Source: Aliarcobacter sp.
GTDB taxonomy: Bacteria; Campylobacterota; Campylobacteria; Campylobacterales; Arcobacteraceae
Assembly (NCBI GenBank): GCA_028689025.1
Contig: JAQTXA010000005.1
Location: 100,955 to 164,954, forward strand
Length of the DNA: 64,000 nucleotides
Direction: 5' to 3'
A program made the translations under genes and the position numbers. Below, one piece after another: positions 38,613 through 47,402 of this stretch (positions are counted from its first letter, which is position 1; each line of letters begins with the position of its first letter). Below the pieces are notes generated by a model. The model worked only from the letters and a program-made list of their open reading frames with translations. It searched no databases and was not told the DNA's origin.

Positions 38613-38805
38613 TACAACTCCCCGAATTTTTGCGCCATTTTTACATTTACATTGTCGGCATATCTATTAAGGCTTTATGCTCAAGCAGTGTAATCGTAGA
38701 TTTGAGCCGCCGCCTTTTCAAAAGCATTTGTCTGAAAAATAAGAATAGATTTAAGAAAAGCCTTTTGCCTAAGATGTCGCCAAAAGTTAAAAAAAGGATT
38801 TAAAG

Positions 38806-39372
38806 ATGGATTGGAAAGGCGTTGCGGAGGTAGTTGGTAAAGCAGCTCCGATGGTAGGCACTCTTCTTGGTGGCTCAATGGGAGGCACAATCGGTTCAAT
38901 GGTGGCATCACTTCTTGGAGTAGAGCAAACGCCTGACAGCATCGCTCAAGCCTTAAAAGACAATCCTGATGCTTTACTGAAAATCAAACAATTTGAGCTT
39001 GATAATGAAAAAGACCTCAGAGCGCATGTGTTTAAAATGAGTGAACTCGACCTAAAAGAAAAAGAGCTCTATATCAACGACAGAATGAATGCACGAACGA
39101 GAGAAGTGCAAATGGCTCAAACTGGCAAAAAAGACTACACACAACCTATTCTCGCTTATATAGGTGTCATGGCTTTTTTTGCAATCGTTGGCTATGTGGT
39201 TGCCATAGGTCTTGCAGATATGAGCAAAGAGGCAAGCTTTATTATCGGTAACTTGACCGGTATCGCAGCTGCTATCGCAAAAGATGTCTATGGCTATTAC
39301 TTTGGCAGCTCTGAGGGAAGCAAAACAAAAACCGACATTATGACAAAGGCTTCAAGTGGAACAAGCAATTAA
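38806..39372 (+). CDS. Holin, 3-TM family
   Basis: 188 aa; glycine-rich N-terminus, 'KDYTQPILAYIGVMAFFAIVGYVVAIGL'. Confidence 0.75.
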   Translation: MDWKGVAEVVGKAAPMVGTLLGGSMGGTIGSMVASLLGVEQTPDSIAQALKDNPDALLKIKQFELDNEKDLRAHVFKMSELDLKEKELYINDRMNARTREVQMAQTGKKDYTQPILAYIGVMAFFAIVGYVVAIGLADMSKEASFIIGNLTGIAAAIAKDVYGYYFGSSEGSKTKTDIMTKASSGTSN

Positions 39373-39595
39373 TTACTTACCGCTTTTAAACTTTCTGATT
39401 GTGTTTTTTGTGGTTCCGGTTTGGAAGCTAATCGCAAACTCGCAAAAGACAATCGAAAAGCAACAACAAGAGATTGAGCAGCTTAAAAAGATTGTCAAAC
39501 AGCAGAGCGAAGAGCTAAAGCTGTTAAGGGCGATCTTTTTCAAACATTTGCCGCCAGATGACTTTAAGCAATATATGCTGGAGATAGAAAAATGA
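39356..39595 (+). CDS. Membrane-anchored coiled-coil protein (spanin-like?)
   Basis: 79 aa; one TM then Gln/Lys-rich coiled coil. Confidence 0.5.
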   Translation: MEQAINYLPLLNFLIVFFVVPVWKLIANSQKTIEKQQQEIEQLKKIVKQQSEELKLLRAIFFKHLPPDDFKQYMLEIEK

Positions 39596-40116
39596 ATGCA
39601 GAACTACTCCGAAAGCTTGGAAACATAGCAGCCGTTGGAACTATCAGCGAGGTTGTTGAAGCTAAAGCCCTGGTCAGGGTGACGCTACTTGATAGGGTGA
39701 CTGATTTGCTGCCGGTGCTGATGTTTGCAAATACTTTTAAAAAGCATTTTATGCCGCTTCGAGTCGGAGAGCAAGTGATTGTCATTTCTCCATACGGTGA
39801 GGCAAGCAGCGGTTTTGTGATCCGTGGTATTTTTAATCGTGGATGCAGAGAGCCCGAGCTTGCAAACGACACGACCGAGGTCATGGAGTTTGAAGACGGC
39901 ACGGTTGTTTTGTATGACACAAAAGCAAAGGTTCTTTTTCTTAATTGCGTACAAGACATAAAAGTGGTTGCCGGAGGAAAAATAGAGATTAAATGCCCGT
40001 CCGTAAGCATTGAAGGCAATGTCAATGTCATTGGCAATTTAAAAGTAAGCGGAACGATTGAAGATGTGAAAGGCGACTTGACATCACACAATCATCCCGA
40101 CGCATCTGCAAGGTAA
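39592..40116 (+). CDS. Baseplate assembly protein V (inner phage)
   Basis: 174 aa; 'FANTFKKHFMPLRVGEQVIVISPYGEASSGFVIRGIFN'. Confidence 0.88.
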   Translation: MNAELLRKLGNIAAVGTISEVVEAKALVRVTLLDRVTDLLPVLMFANTFKKHFMPLRVGEQVIVISPYGEASSGFVIRGIFNRGCREPELANDTTEVMEFEDGTVVLYDTKAKVLFLNCVQDIKVVAGGKIEIKCPSVSIEGNVNVIGNLKVSGTIEDVKGDLTSHNHPDASAR

Positions 40117-40125
40117 AGGAAAGTC

Positions 40126-40419
40126 ATGTACCAAGTAGGAATTGCAGAGTCAATTAGCAGAATACTTGAAACGCCTATCGGTACAAGAGTGATGCGTCCC
40201 GAGTTTGGAAGTAGGCTCCATGAGCTTATCGACAAACGAATGGATGAGAAGTGGAAACTTGATTTTGTGCGCTTTACTGCTGAAGCGATTGACAAGTGGG
40301 AAAAACGAGTGAAGCTCACTGATGTCGAGCTTCGCAAATTAGAAGACGGCAAGGTTTATTACACATTGCACTTTGACAATGGAGAGGAGATAGAGCGTGA
40401 ATTTATCGGCGTTGCCTAA
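40126..40419 (+). CDS. Baseplate protein W / gp25-like (inner phage)
   Basis: 97 aa; 'GIAESISRILETPIGTRVMRPEFGSRLHEL'. Confidence 0.88.
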   Translation: MYQVGIAESISRILETPIGTRVMRPEFGSRLHELIDKRMDEKWKLDFVRFTAEAIDKWEKRVKLTDVELRKLEDGKVYYTLHFDNGEEIEREFIGVA

Positions 40420-41482
40420 ACCGGCAGTAATTGAAGAGCTTGAATACGAGACGCTTCTTGCTCAAAACATAGCTCAAGTTCAGCTTATCTTCCCTGCATG
40501 GAAGCCTATCGAGTCAGATGACTGGATGGTGCTTATCGAAAGCTTTACATATAAAGAGATGTTTCTTAGAGCGAGAATAAATGAGGCAATCAAAGCGATG
40601 CTACTGCCTACTTCGACCGGAACTGACCTTGACAACTTTGTTGCCGGTCTTGGAGTTGAGCGTCTTCCTGGTGCCTATCCTTATGCACAATATGAATTTG
40701 AGCTCAGTCGCATCTCATCCTCTGATGTAATCATTCCAGCTGGTCTGTCTTTAATCAGTGACGATGGAGCGTTTAAAAGCCGTTTAAAAAGCAATTTAAT
40801 GATTGTTGCCGGAGAGATAAAAGCCGTCGGAGTTGTTGAGCTTGAGTCATTTATTGAGTTTGATGCTGCCAAAACAGAGAATATCACAACGCCATTGCCC
40901 TATGTGCTTAAAGCTAAATCACTTGATCCGTTCGCAAATGGAAGCAGACCGGAGAGTGATGAGGAACTGCGTGAGCGGTATCTTTTGTCTCTCTCAAGAT
41001 TTAGCACTGCCGGAAGTGTTGGTAGTTACATTTATCACACAATGAGCTCCGATGAGCGTGTCGATGATGTGAGCGTTGTTTCTCCTTCACCTGGTGTCGT
41101 TAATGTTTATCTTGCATCAGCTGACGGCGTGGATGAGCAAATGATTGATCGTGTCGAAGTTGCCTTGAACCATGAAAAAGTAAGACCTTTGACGGACACC
41201 GTCAATGTAACGGCGGCAAATCCGGTCAATATTATTATCAATGCGTCAATAACTGTTTTTGACTTGAGTCGTGCTGTCAATATTGAAAGCACAATCAGAA
41301 CCAATTTAAACCGCAGATTTAGAATAAAACAAAACCTCACGCTCTCGGACATCATAAGAAGCTGTCATGTTGACGGAGTTTATAAAGTCGTTATCAATGA
41401 GCCGACAAGCGATGTTGTTGCGACGGCTGCGGATGTAATTATCATAAATGAAGTCCAGCTCTCATTTGAGGTGACTGCATGA
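40397..41482 (+). CDS. Baseplate protein J (inner phage)
   Basis: 361 aa; homologous to outer 13034..14128. Confidence 0.92.
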   Translation: MNLSALPKPAVIEELEYETLLAQNIAQVQLIFPAWKPIESDDWMVLIESFTYKEMFLRARINEAIKAMLLPTSTGTDLDNFVAGLGVERLPGAYPYAQYEFELSRISSSDVIIPAGLSLISDDGAFKSRLKSNLMIVAGEIKAVGVVELESFIEFDAAKTENITTPLPYVLKAKSLDPFANGSRPESDEELRERYLLSLSRFSTAGSVGSYIYHTMSSDERVDDVSVVSPSPGVVNVYLASADGVDEQMIDRVEVALNHEKVRPLTDTVNVTAANPVNIIINASITVFDLSRAVNIESTIRTNLNRRFRIKQNLTLSDIIRSCHVDGVYKVVINEPTSDVVATAADVIIINEVQLSFEVTA

Positions 41483-42216
41483 CGCTCTTGCCTCAAAATG
41501 AAAGCTCGACACTTAAAGGGCTTGATAGTGTTTTTGAGAATGCTTCAACGCTTGATATTTCAGGCGTAACCATATTGCCTCAAGATGCAAGGGCTGAGCT
41601 GCTCCCATATCTAGCGCACATGCTTGATGTAAATATTTCGGGGTTATCTGAGACAGAGAGCAGAGCATTAATCGCAAATGCAATCGAAATACATCGTTAT
41701 CAAGGGACTCTTTACGCAGTAAAAAAAGTATTGCTGTCGGTGTTTTCTGAAGCGGAGATTTTAGAGTGGTTTGACATCGGTGGGGAGCCTTACACTTTTA
41801 ACGCAAAAGTAACCATTGGTGTGTCGCTTGATGCTGTCTTTGACGCAAAGAAGTTCGAGAAGTGCAGAGAGCTTATCAATTCTGCCAAAAATGCCCGTTC
41901 GCATTTTCTCAACTTTTATGTAGAGCTGCCAAAAAGCAAAGGTCTTCTCGGATGTGATACTGGCTTAAACTGGATAACTGACACATCGGGTCAAACAGAC
42001 CTCAAGCAGAGTTCAGGCGGTGCTTTAAATAACTACTGGGGAGCAGCTTATGTTGATGGATCACGGCTAACAACGACAAAAAAAGACAATGCAAAGGCTG
42101 ACCTTTCTCTTGCATGTGCAAGCGTGCAAAGAGTCGAGAGTCAAACAGACCTCTTGCTCCAAAAGAGCATGGGGTTTGAATTTAACGCAATAGGAGGAAT
42201 TACATGGCGAATCTGA
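41479..42216 (+). CDS. Tail protein I (inner phage)
   Basis: 245 aa; 'HRYQGTLYAVKKVLLSVFSEAEILEWFDIGGEPYTF'. Confidence 0.88.
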   Translation: MTLLPQNESSTLKGLDSVFENASTLDISGVTILPQDARAELLPYLAHMLDVNISGLSETESRALIANAIEIHRYQGTLYAVKKVLLSVFSEAEILEWFDIGGEPYTFNAKVTIGVSLDAVFDAKKFEKCRELINSAKNARSHFLNFYVELPKSKGLLGCDTGLNWITDTSGQTDLKQSSGGALNNYWGAAYVDGSRLTTTKKDNAKADLSLACASVQRVESQTDLLLQKSMGFEFNAIGGITWRI

Positions 42217-42758
42217 CCGCTGTACCAACCAATCAGGGTATCGGCATATTAAACACTGAGCTGAGAAATCAGGTCACTAAGTTCGTACTCATTGGTGCAA
42301 CTAATTACACGAACGCAACGCTTGACGCAATCTTAACCGACACCGAGGTCGTGACTTATGCCGACATTCAGGGATATGTTTTTTATCACGGTGTTGTTGA
42401 GACTGCATATTTTGATGATGAGGGCGTGCTTACTTTTGAGCTGCTTTTGCCACTCGAGGAGGACTTGCAAAAATATACTTTTGCGGTAGGTCTTGTCTCG
42501 ACTGACAATCAGCTGGTAAGTATCACGCCGACTCCAAAGATAGTGCTTATCTCAGGTGTCGGCGGCACATTTGTCGTCAAGGTGGCGGTAAAGGGCAGTC
42601 CTGGCGTGATTGTCTTTAAAAATAGTGAGTATGTGACACCGGCTGAGCTCTTGAACCATAAACAAAATGTTTTAAGACCAGTCGTAGCAAATGCAACAAA
42701 CTATTTTGATTTGACAAATAAACTAATTGATAAAGGAGTAATCGATGTTAACAACTGA
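42204..42758 (+). CDS. Tail fibre protein N-terminal part (inner phage)
   Basis: 184 aa; 'VPTNQGIGILNTELRNQVTKFVLIGATN'. Confidence 0.72.
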   Translation: MANLTAVPTNQGIGILNTELRNQVTKFVLIGATNYTNATLDAILTDTEVVTYADIQGYVFYHGVVETAYFDDEGVLTFELLLPLEEDLQKYTFAVGLVSTDNQLVSITPTPKIVLISGVGGTFVVKVAVKGSPGVIVFKNSEYVTPAELLNHKQNVLRPVVANATNYFDLTNKLIDKGVIDVNN

Positions 42759-44706
42759 GGAGTTGAATTTAGCAATTGAAGAGTTGCTAAATAAAGCAAG
42801 AGAGGTTTTCAATAAATACGACGGAGCTTTCGCTGCAATCGGAAGTCAATCAGGTGCGGCAGTGCAAGGATTGAACGCTTTGCATTATGAGCTTATGTCT
42901 GAACTGCAAGAGTTGGCAAATGGTGTCGGTCTTGAGCATGAGTGGGACGGTACATCTGTGCGTTTCAAACAAAACGACGGCACTTGGGGTCAATGGGTAA
43001 ATCTTCAAGCTCCATCGGGCTTTGATTATGAGGATGCTGCAAATCCTGGCATTAATGTCAATCCTACTGTCTTGAATGCAAAATGGCTCAATATCACTAC
43101 AGCTGAGCTTTTTGTTTGCTCAGATAATACACCAGGTGCGAACATGTGGACTGGGAGCAATGGCACGACTATTCAGCCGAACCAACTGCCGACAAATCCG
43201 ACAAATACATTTCCGGCGACGCTTTACAATAACCAAACATACAATCACACCTTTGCGGGTGCTACTGATGCAGACGGCACCGTAACGCATTACATTGTGG
43301 ATCAAATCTCAAGCGCACATTTGAGTGTTGCAACTTTTGAGGTTGCCGCTGGCTCTGCTCATGTGTTTACGGTCGGAAGCGTGACAACGGATGAGACTGT
43401 AACCTTCAGGGTTCGTGCAAAAGACAATTATGGCTCTTATAGCTCAGGTATCACAGTAACGGCTCAACTGAAGCTCTCAAGCATTGGGGTACCTGGAGGA
43501 GTTGGATTTGGTGTCGGTGTTGCACCTGATACGCTTGTCACTTCTTTTGGCTTGACTCCGATGACCGGATACAATGACCCGGCACACGCAAACTTTGGAA
43601 ACTATACTGATGCTTCAGGCTCGGTGATGGTTTATATTCCTAAGCACTATGTGAAGCTTTCGCTCAACACGGCTGCACCTTACAACGGCTTGCAAGTTGA
43701 CATCAGCGGCTCTGCTCAAGCTGGGTACGGCTTGCCGAGATGTTTTGTCAATAACGGTGTAGAGGTTGCCGGTATTTTTGTTGATAAGTACCTTGGTGGT
43801 AAAGAGGGAACGGTGATGGTTTCTAAGCGAAACCTTGATCCAGTCAGTACGGCAGCAGCTCACAATCCTATTACAACACTGACTGCAAACTCTCAATCAC
43901 CGGCAGCGACTTATGAGGGTATGTATGCAGCAGTTAAAACGAGAGGAGCTAACTACTCGCTCACGACCATTTTTACTTATACGATGCTGGCAAACCTTGC
44001 CGATGCTCATTATCAAGCGTGCTATCGCAACAATAACTTTGCTCCGTGTGCATGGGCTGACATTGCACCTTATCAGCCGAAAGGGTGTAACAACAATGCT
44101 CTCAAGGATGTCAATGATGCGAATGTCGTTTATACGACTTCTCCATACAGTACATGCGGTCTGACTGGAGGCGTAACAGATACGGTATTTGCAAAAATTG
44201 CTCATAACGGTCAAAAGTGCGGTGTTGTTGACTTAAACGGAAACATGTGGGAGGTTGCAGCCGGTTACATTACAAGTGCCGCTGGAGCTCACTTGGTGCT
44301 TAAAGAGAGCATTGATGTCAAAAACCTAACTGCGGCGGTAGCCTACACAACAACCAATTATGATGCACTCACTATGCCTCTGACTCTGAGCAATACTCAA
44401 GTCGCTTTTGGCAACGGAACAAATCAGTTTTTTAGCGGTGATACCGTCCGAACTAACAACGCTTATCATCTTGATAATCTTGGCTTGCCTCTCAACGATA
44501 GTGCGGTCGGTGCAAGTGGTACGGATAGATTTGGTGGTGATGGTTTTTGGCGATACCAGGTGAACGAAATGTGTCCGATTGTCGGCGGCTATTGGGGCGA
44601 TTCCGGTCTGTCCGGCGTGCGGACTCGGAATTTGTCTTCTGTTCGCTCGAGCTCGGACGTCCATGTTGGCGGGCGTGCCTGTTTGGTGCCTTCTGTAGCA
44701 GGGTGA
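42745..44706 (+). CDS. DGR variable protein 2 (tail fibre with C-type lectin-like C-terminus)
   Basis: 653 aa; 'GVVDLNGNMWEV', C-terminal 'CPIVGGYWGDSGLSGVRTRNLSSVRSSSDVHVGGRAC' = VR2. Confidence 0.92.
   Translation: MLTTEELNLAIEELLNKAREVFNKYDGAFAAIGSQSGAAVQGLNALHYELMSELQELANGVGLEHEWDGTSVRFKQNDGTWGQWVNLQAPSGFDYEDAANPGINVNPTVLNAKWLNITTAELFVCSDNTPGANMWTGSNGTTIQPNQLPTNPTNTFPATLYNNQTYNHTFAGATDADGTVTHYIVDQISSAHLSVATFEVAAGSAHVFTVGSVTTDETVTFRVRAKDNYGSYSSGITVTAQLKLSSIGVPGGVGFGVGVAPDTLVTSFGLTPMTGYNDPAHANFGNYTDASGSVMVYIPKHYVKLSLNTAAPYNGLQVDISGSAQAGYGLPRCFVNNGVEVAGIFVDKYLGGKEGTVMVSKRNLDPVSTAAAHNPITTLTANSQSPAATYEGMYAAVKTRGANYSLTTIFTYTMLANLADAHYQACYRNNNFAPCAWADIAPYQPKGCNNNALKDVNDANVVYTTSPYSTCGLTGGVTDTVFAKIAHNGQKCGVVDLNGNMWEVAAGYITSAAGAHLVLKESIDVKNLTAAVAYTTTNYDALTMPLTLSNTQVAFGNGTNQFFSGDTVRTNNAYHLDNLGLPLNDSAVGASGTDRFGGDGFWRYQVNEMCPIVGGYWGDSGLSGVRTRNLSSVRSSSDVHVGGRACLVPSVAG
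44570..44681 (+). repeat. DGR2 variable repeat (VR2)
   Basis: 112 bp matching TR2 (45167-45278), 14 mismatches all at TR adenines. Confidence 0.95.
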
Positions 44707-44715
44707 GAACCCTGC
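44698..44715 (+). promoter_or_regulatory. Hairpin/cruciform downstream of VR2 (candidate DGR target-recognition element)
   Basis: GCAGGG-TGAGAA-CCCTGC overlapping the VP2 stop codon; absent after TR2. Confidence 0.65.
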
Positions 44716-44737
44716 GAATCCTAAATAAAGGAGAGCC

Positions 44738-45139
44738 ATGACAGTTGATGCGGAGACTGCATTTGTCAGAAAATACATTGATTTTCTCAAGCAGTTAAAT
44801 CTCTATCTCAATCACTTTCCAAGGCATGAGAAATATGCTTTGTGTCAGTCAATCAGGCAAGACGCTTACAATGTCTTTGACTTGATGGTTGAGGGTCAAA
44901 AGAGATATTACAAAAAGACCTCTTTGTCAAATATGGATGTTCAATTTGAGCAGCTCAAGGCAAAGATTTTGTTGGCTTATCATCTCGGTTACTTTGAGTT
45001 CAAAGACGGGAAGACGGATGAAAAAAATCCAACGACCATGAGCGAAAAGCGTTTTGCCGTTCTTTCAAGAATGGCTGATGAGCTCGGGCGCATGATCGGA
45101 GGATGGATTAAAAAGGTCAAAGAAGAAAATCAATGGTAA
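44738..45139 (+). CDS. DGR accessory variability determinant (Avd-like)
   Basis: 133 aa; 'YLNHFPRHEKYALCQSIRQDAYNVFDLMVEGQKRYYKKTSLSNMDVQFEQLKAKILLAYHLGY'. Confidence 0.88.
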   Translation: MTVDAETAFVRKYIDFLKQLNLYLNHFPRHEKYALCQSIRQDAYNVFDLMVEGQKRYYKKTSLSNMDVQFEQLKAKILLAYHLGYFEFKDGKTDEKNPTTMSEKRFAVLSRMADELGRMIGGWIKKVKEENQW

Positions 45140-45166
45140 CACCATCAGGCACCATACGATTATGTT

Positions 45167-45278
45167 TGTGTCCGATTGTCGGCGGCAATTGGAACAATTC
45201 CGGTCTGTCCGGCGTGCGGACTCGGAATTTGAATAATGTTCGCTCGAACTCGAACAACAATGTTGGCGGGCGTGACTG
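45167..45278 (+). repeat. DGR2 template repeat (TR2)
   Basis: Copy of VR2 with adenines at every mismatch position. Confidence 0.95.
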
Positions 45279-45393
45279 CAAATCCTCGTATTTCAAAAAG
45301 TGGATCGACAGGGATATGGTGTCTGGCTTTTTAGCGAAATATACTAAGACCTCGATTGTGGTAGGCACAGCCGAAGCTCTAAAGGGATTACAT

Positions 45394-46389
45394 TTGAAGC
45401 GTTATGGAAATTTATACGAAGAGGTCATAAGCAGTGAGAATATGTTTAATGCCTTTCGAGACTCAAAGAACAATAAGCGAAACAAAAAGACCGTTTACCA
45501 GTTTGAGCTCAACTTTGGAAAAGAGATGGGCGACTTAATCCTTGAGTTAAGACAAGGCACTTATGAGCCGAAACCGTACAACAAATTTATAGTTTATGAA
45601 CCAAAAAAGAGAGAGATATTTGCTCCGGCGTTTAGAGATATTGTTGTGCAGCATGCTTTGTATAGAGTGGTTTATCCTATCTTTGAAAAGGGTTTTATCA
45701 CACAATCACATGGATGCAGAAAACATCACGGATGTCAAAGTGCGAGTGAGTATTTGCAAACGGTGATGAGAGACTCTGACCCGGAGAGCTACTTTCTCCA
45801 GCTGGACATTAGAAAGTATTTTTACTCGTTTGACAGAGCAGCTTTAAAAGGCATGCTTGAGAGAAAAATCAAAGACAAGGCGGTCATTGATCTGCTGATG
45901 CAATTTACCAAATATGACTCTGACAAGGGCGTGCCTATTGGAAACTTGCTGTCTCAGCTTTATGGCTTGATTTACCTTAACCCTCTCGACCATTTTGTGA
46001 AGAGAGAACTCAAGGTTAAAAATTATGTCAGATATGTTGATGATTTTGTCCTGGTCGGTTTGACGCTTGAGCAGTCAAAAGAGTATCTGTCCCGGATTAC
46101 GGATTTTCTAAAAAGTGAGCTTGGTCTTGAGCTATCAAAAGCAACAAGAGCCAAAATCAAACGGGGCATTAACTTCGTAGGGTATCGCACTTGGCAATCT
46201 CATAGGCTTGTCAGAAAGTATGCGATGCACAAATTTAGAAGAGCGTGCAAAAAAGAAAAAGTGGAGTCTATTGCGAGCATGCTTGGTCATGCGAAAAACA
46301 CGCAAACAATTCCCTATTACAAAAGAATCTTGGAGGAGTGCGACATGGTTCAAAAGTTACCCACAAAAATTCAAAGGAGTCTGACATGA
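45394..46389 (+). CDS. DGR reverse transcriptase 2
   Basis: 'GVPIGNLLSQLYGLIYLNPLDHFV', 'YVRYVDDFVLV'; likely TTG start 45394 after AAAGGGA ('LKRYGNLYEEVISSENMFNAF'); ORF track start 45133 runs through TR2. Confidence 0.92.
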   Translation: MKRYGNLYEEVISSENMFNAFRDSKNNKRNKKTVYQFELNFGKEMGDLILELRQGTYEPKPYNKFIVYEPKKREIFAPAFRDIVVQHALYRVVYPIFEKGFITQSHGCRKHHGCQSASEYLQTVMRDSDPESYFLQLDIRKYFYSFDRAALKGMLERKIKDKAVIDLLMQFTKYDSDKGVPIGNLLSQLYGLIYLNPLDHFVKRELKVKNYVRYVDDFVLVGLTLEQSKEYLSRITDFLKSELGLELSKATRAKIKRGINFVGYRTWQSHRLVRKYAMHKFRRACKKEKVESIASMLGHAKNTQTIPYYKRILEECDMVQKLPTKIQRSLT

Positions 46390-46937
46390 GATATTTTAGT
46401 TTTGTTGATGAAAAGACAAGCGATGCAACACTGAGCTTGGTTTATCACAACTTGCCAAATGACAAAATCAAAATCTATCCGACAGCAGAGGGCAAGGTTT
46501 GCTCGGTTGATGGTACGGATGAAGAAATCTTGGAGTGGCTCGATGCTCAGGTTGTCGAAATGACTGACATCGATGTTGCTGCTTTTACGCTTGGAAAATC
46601 ACAAAGCGAGCAGTGGATGCTCGAGTGGCAGTTTATGAAAAAACAGCGTGCGTCTGAGCTTACAATCGCAACCGTTGTCGTGAACTCTATTGAGTACGAT
46701 GCTGATGAGACCGCAATGGATAGGGTTGACCGTATCCTTACGCTGGCAAATTGGAAGTTCAATCAAGCCGTTGCTGGAGGTGCTACAGCAGCTGAAGCTT
46801 ATGCGGCTGTTTACAAGACGACCGTTGTTTGGAAAGGCAAAGATAATGAGTTCCACGACATTCAAATTGAAAGCCTTGCTAAAGCTCAAGAAGCGGCAAT
46901 CAATAAAATGAAAACCGTTTGGGAGAAATACGAATGA
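46386..46937 (+). CDS. DUF4376-like tail protein (inner phage)
   Basis: 'AETAMDRVDRILTLANWKF' region; start moved to ATG 46386 (AAAGGAG upstream). Confidence 0.6.
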   Translation: MRYFSFVDEKTSDATLSLVYHNLPNDKIKIYPTAEGKVCSVDGTDEEILEWLDAQVVEMTDIDVAAFTLGKSQSEQWMLEWQFMKKQRASELTIATVVVNSIEYDADETAMDRVDRILTLANWKFNQAVAGGATAAEAYAAVYKTTVVWKGKDNEFHDIQIESLAKAQEAAINKMKTVWEKYE

Positions 46938-47401
46938 AAGTAGCTTTTTACAAAGTCACTCAGCAAAATGCAACCGCTCTTGACAAAGTGATTGCTTGGT
47001 GGACGAGTGATTTTAAAGAAAAGTTTAACGGTGGCTGGAAGCTCGGATACTCTCACACTGAGATTGTTTTCTCGGATGGAGTGATGATTTCATCATCTCC
47101 AAGAGAAGCGACAGTTAGAGCCAAAGAGCATACGATCAACACTGAAGCATGGGATTATATTGATGTTTCAGGCTTGGACGAGTCAACTGCTCGGGTATTT
47201 GCCGAGACATAGCTTGGTAAGTCTTATGACTGGTTCGGTGTTTCAGGCTTTGTTGTGGCGGTCAGGGATAATGAGTCAAAGTGGTTTTGCTCAGAGCTCT
47301 CAAGCCGAATACTTCAAATCGCCGGTTGCGTCAAATTAGGTGAGTTTAATCCAGGGCGAATAAGCCCAAATAGACTCTATAAACTACTTCAAAGGAGATA
47401 A
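46934..47401 (+). pseudogene. Papain-like/NlpC-type hydrolase interrupted by in-frame TAG at 47210-47212
   Basis: Frame continues after TAG: LGKSYDWFGVSGFVVAVRDNESKWFCSELSSRILQIAGCVKLGEFNPGRISPNRLYKLLQRR*. Confidence 0.75.
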
Positions 47402-47402
47402 C

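Noticed and set aside
18244-46389. Reverse transcriptases as group II introns, retrons or abortive-infection RTs
   Set aside because: Both have adjacent TR/VR pairs with adenine-only differences, Avd partners and the DGR-type IGNLLSQ motif; no maturase or HNH domain.
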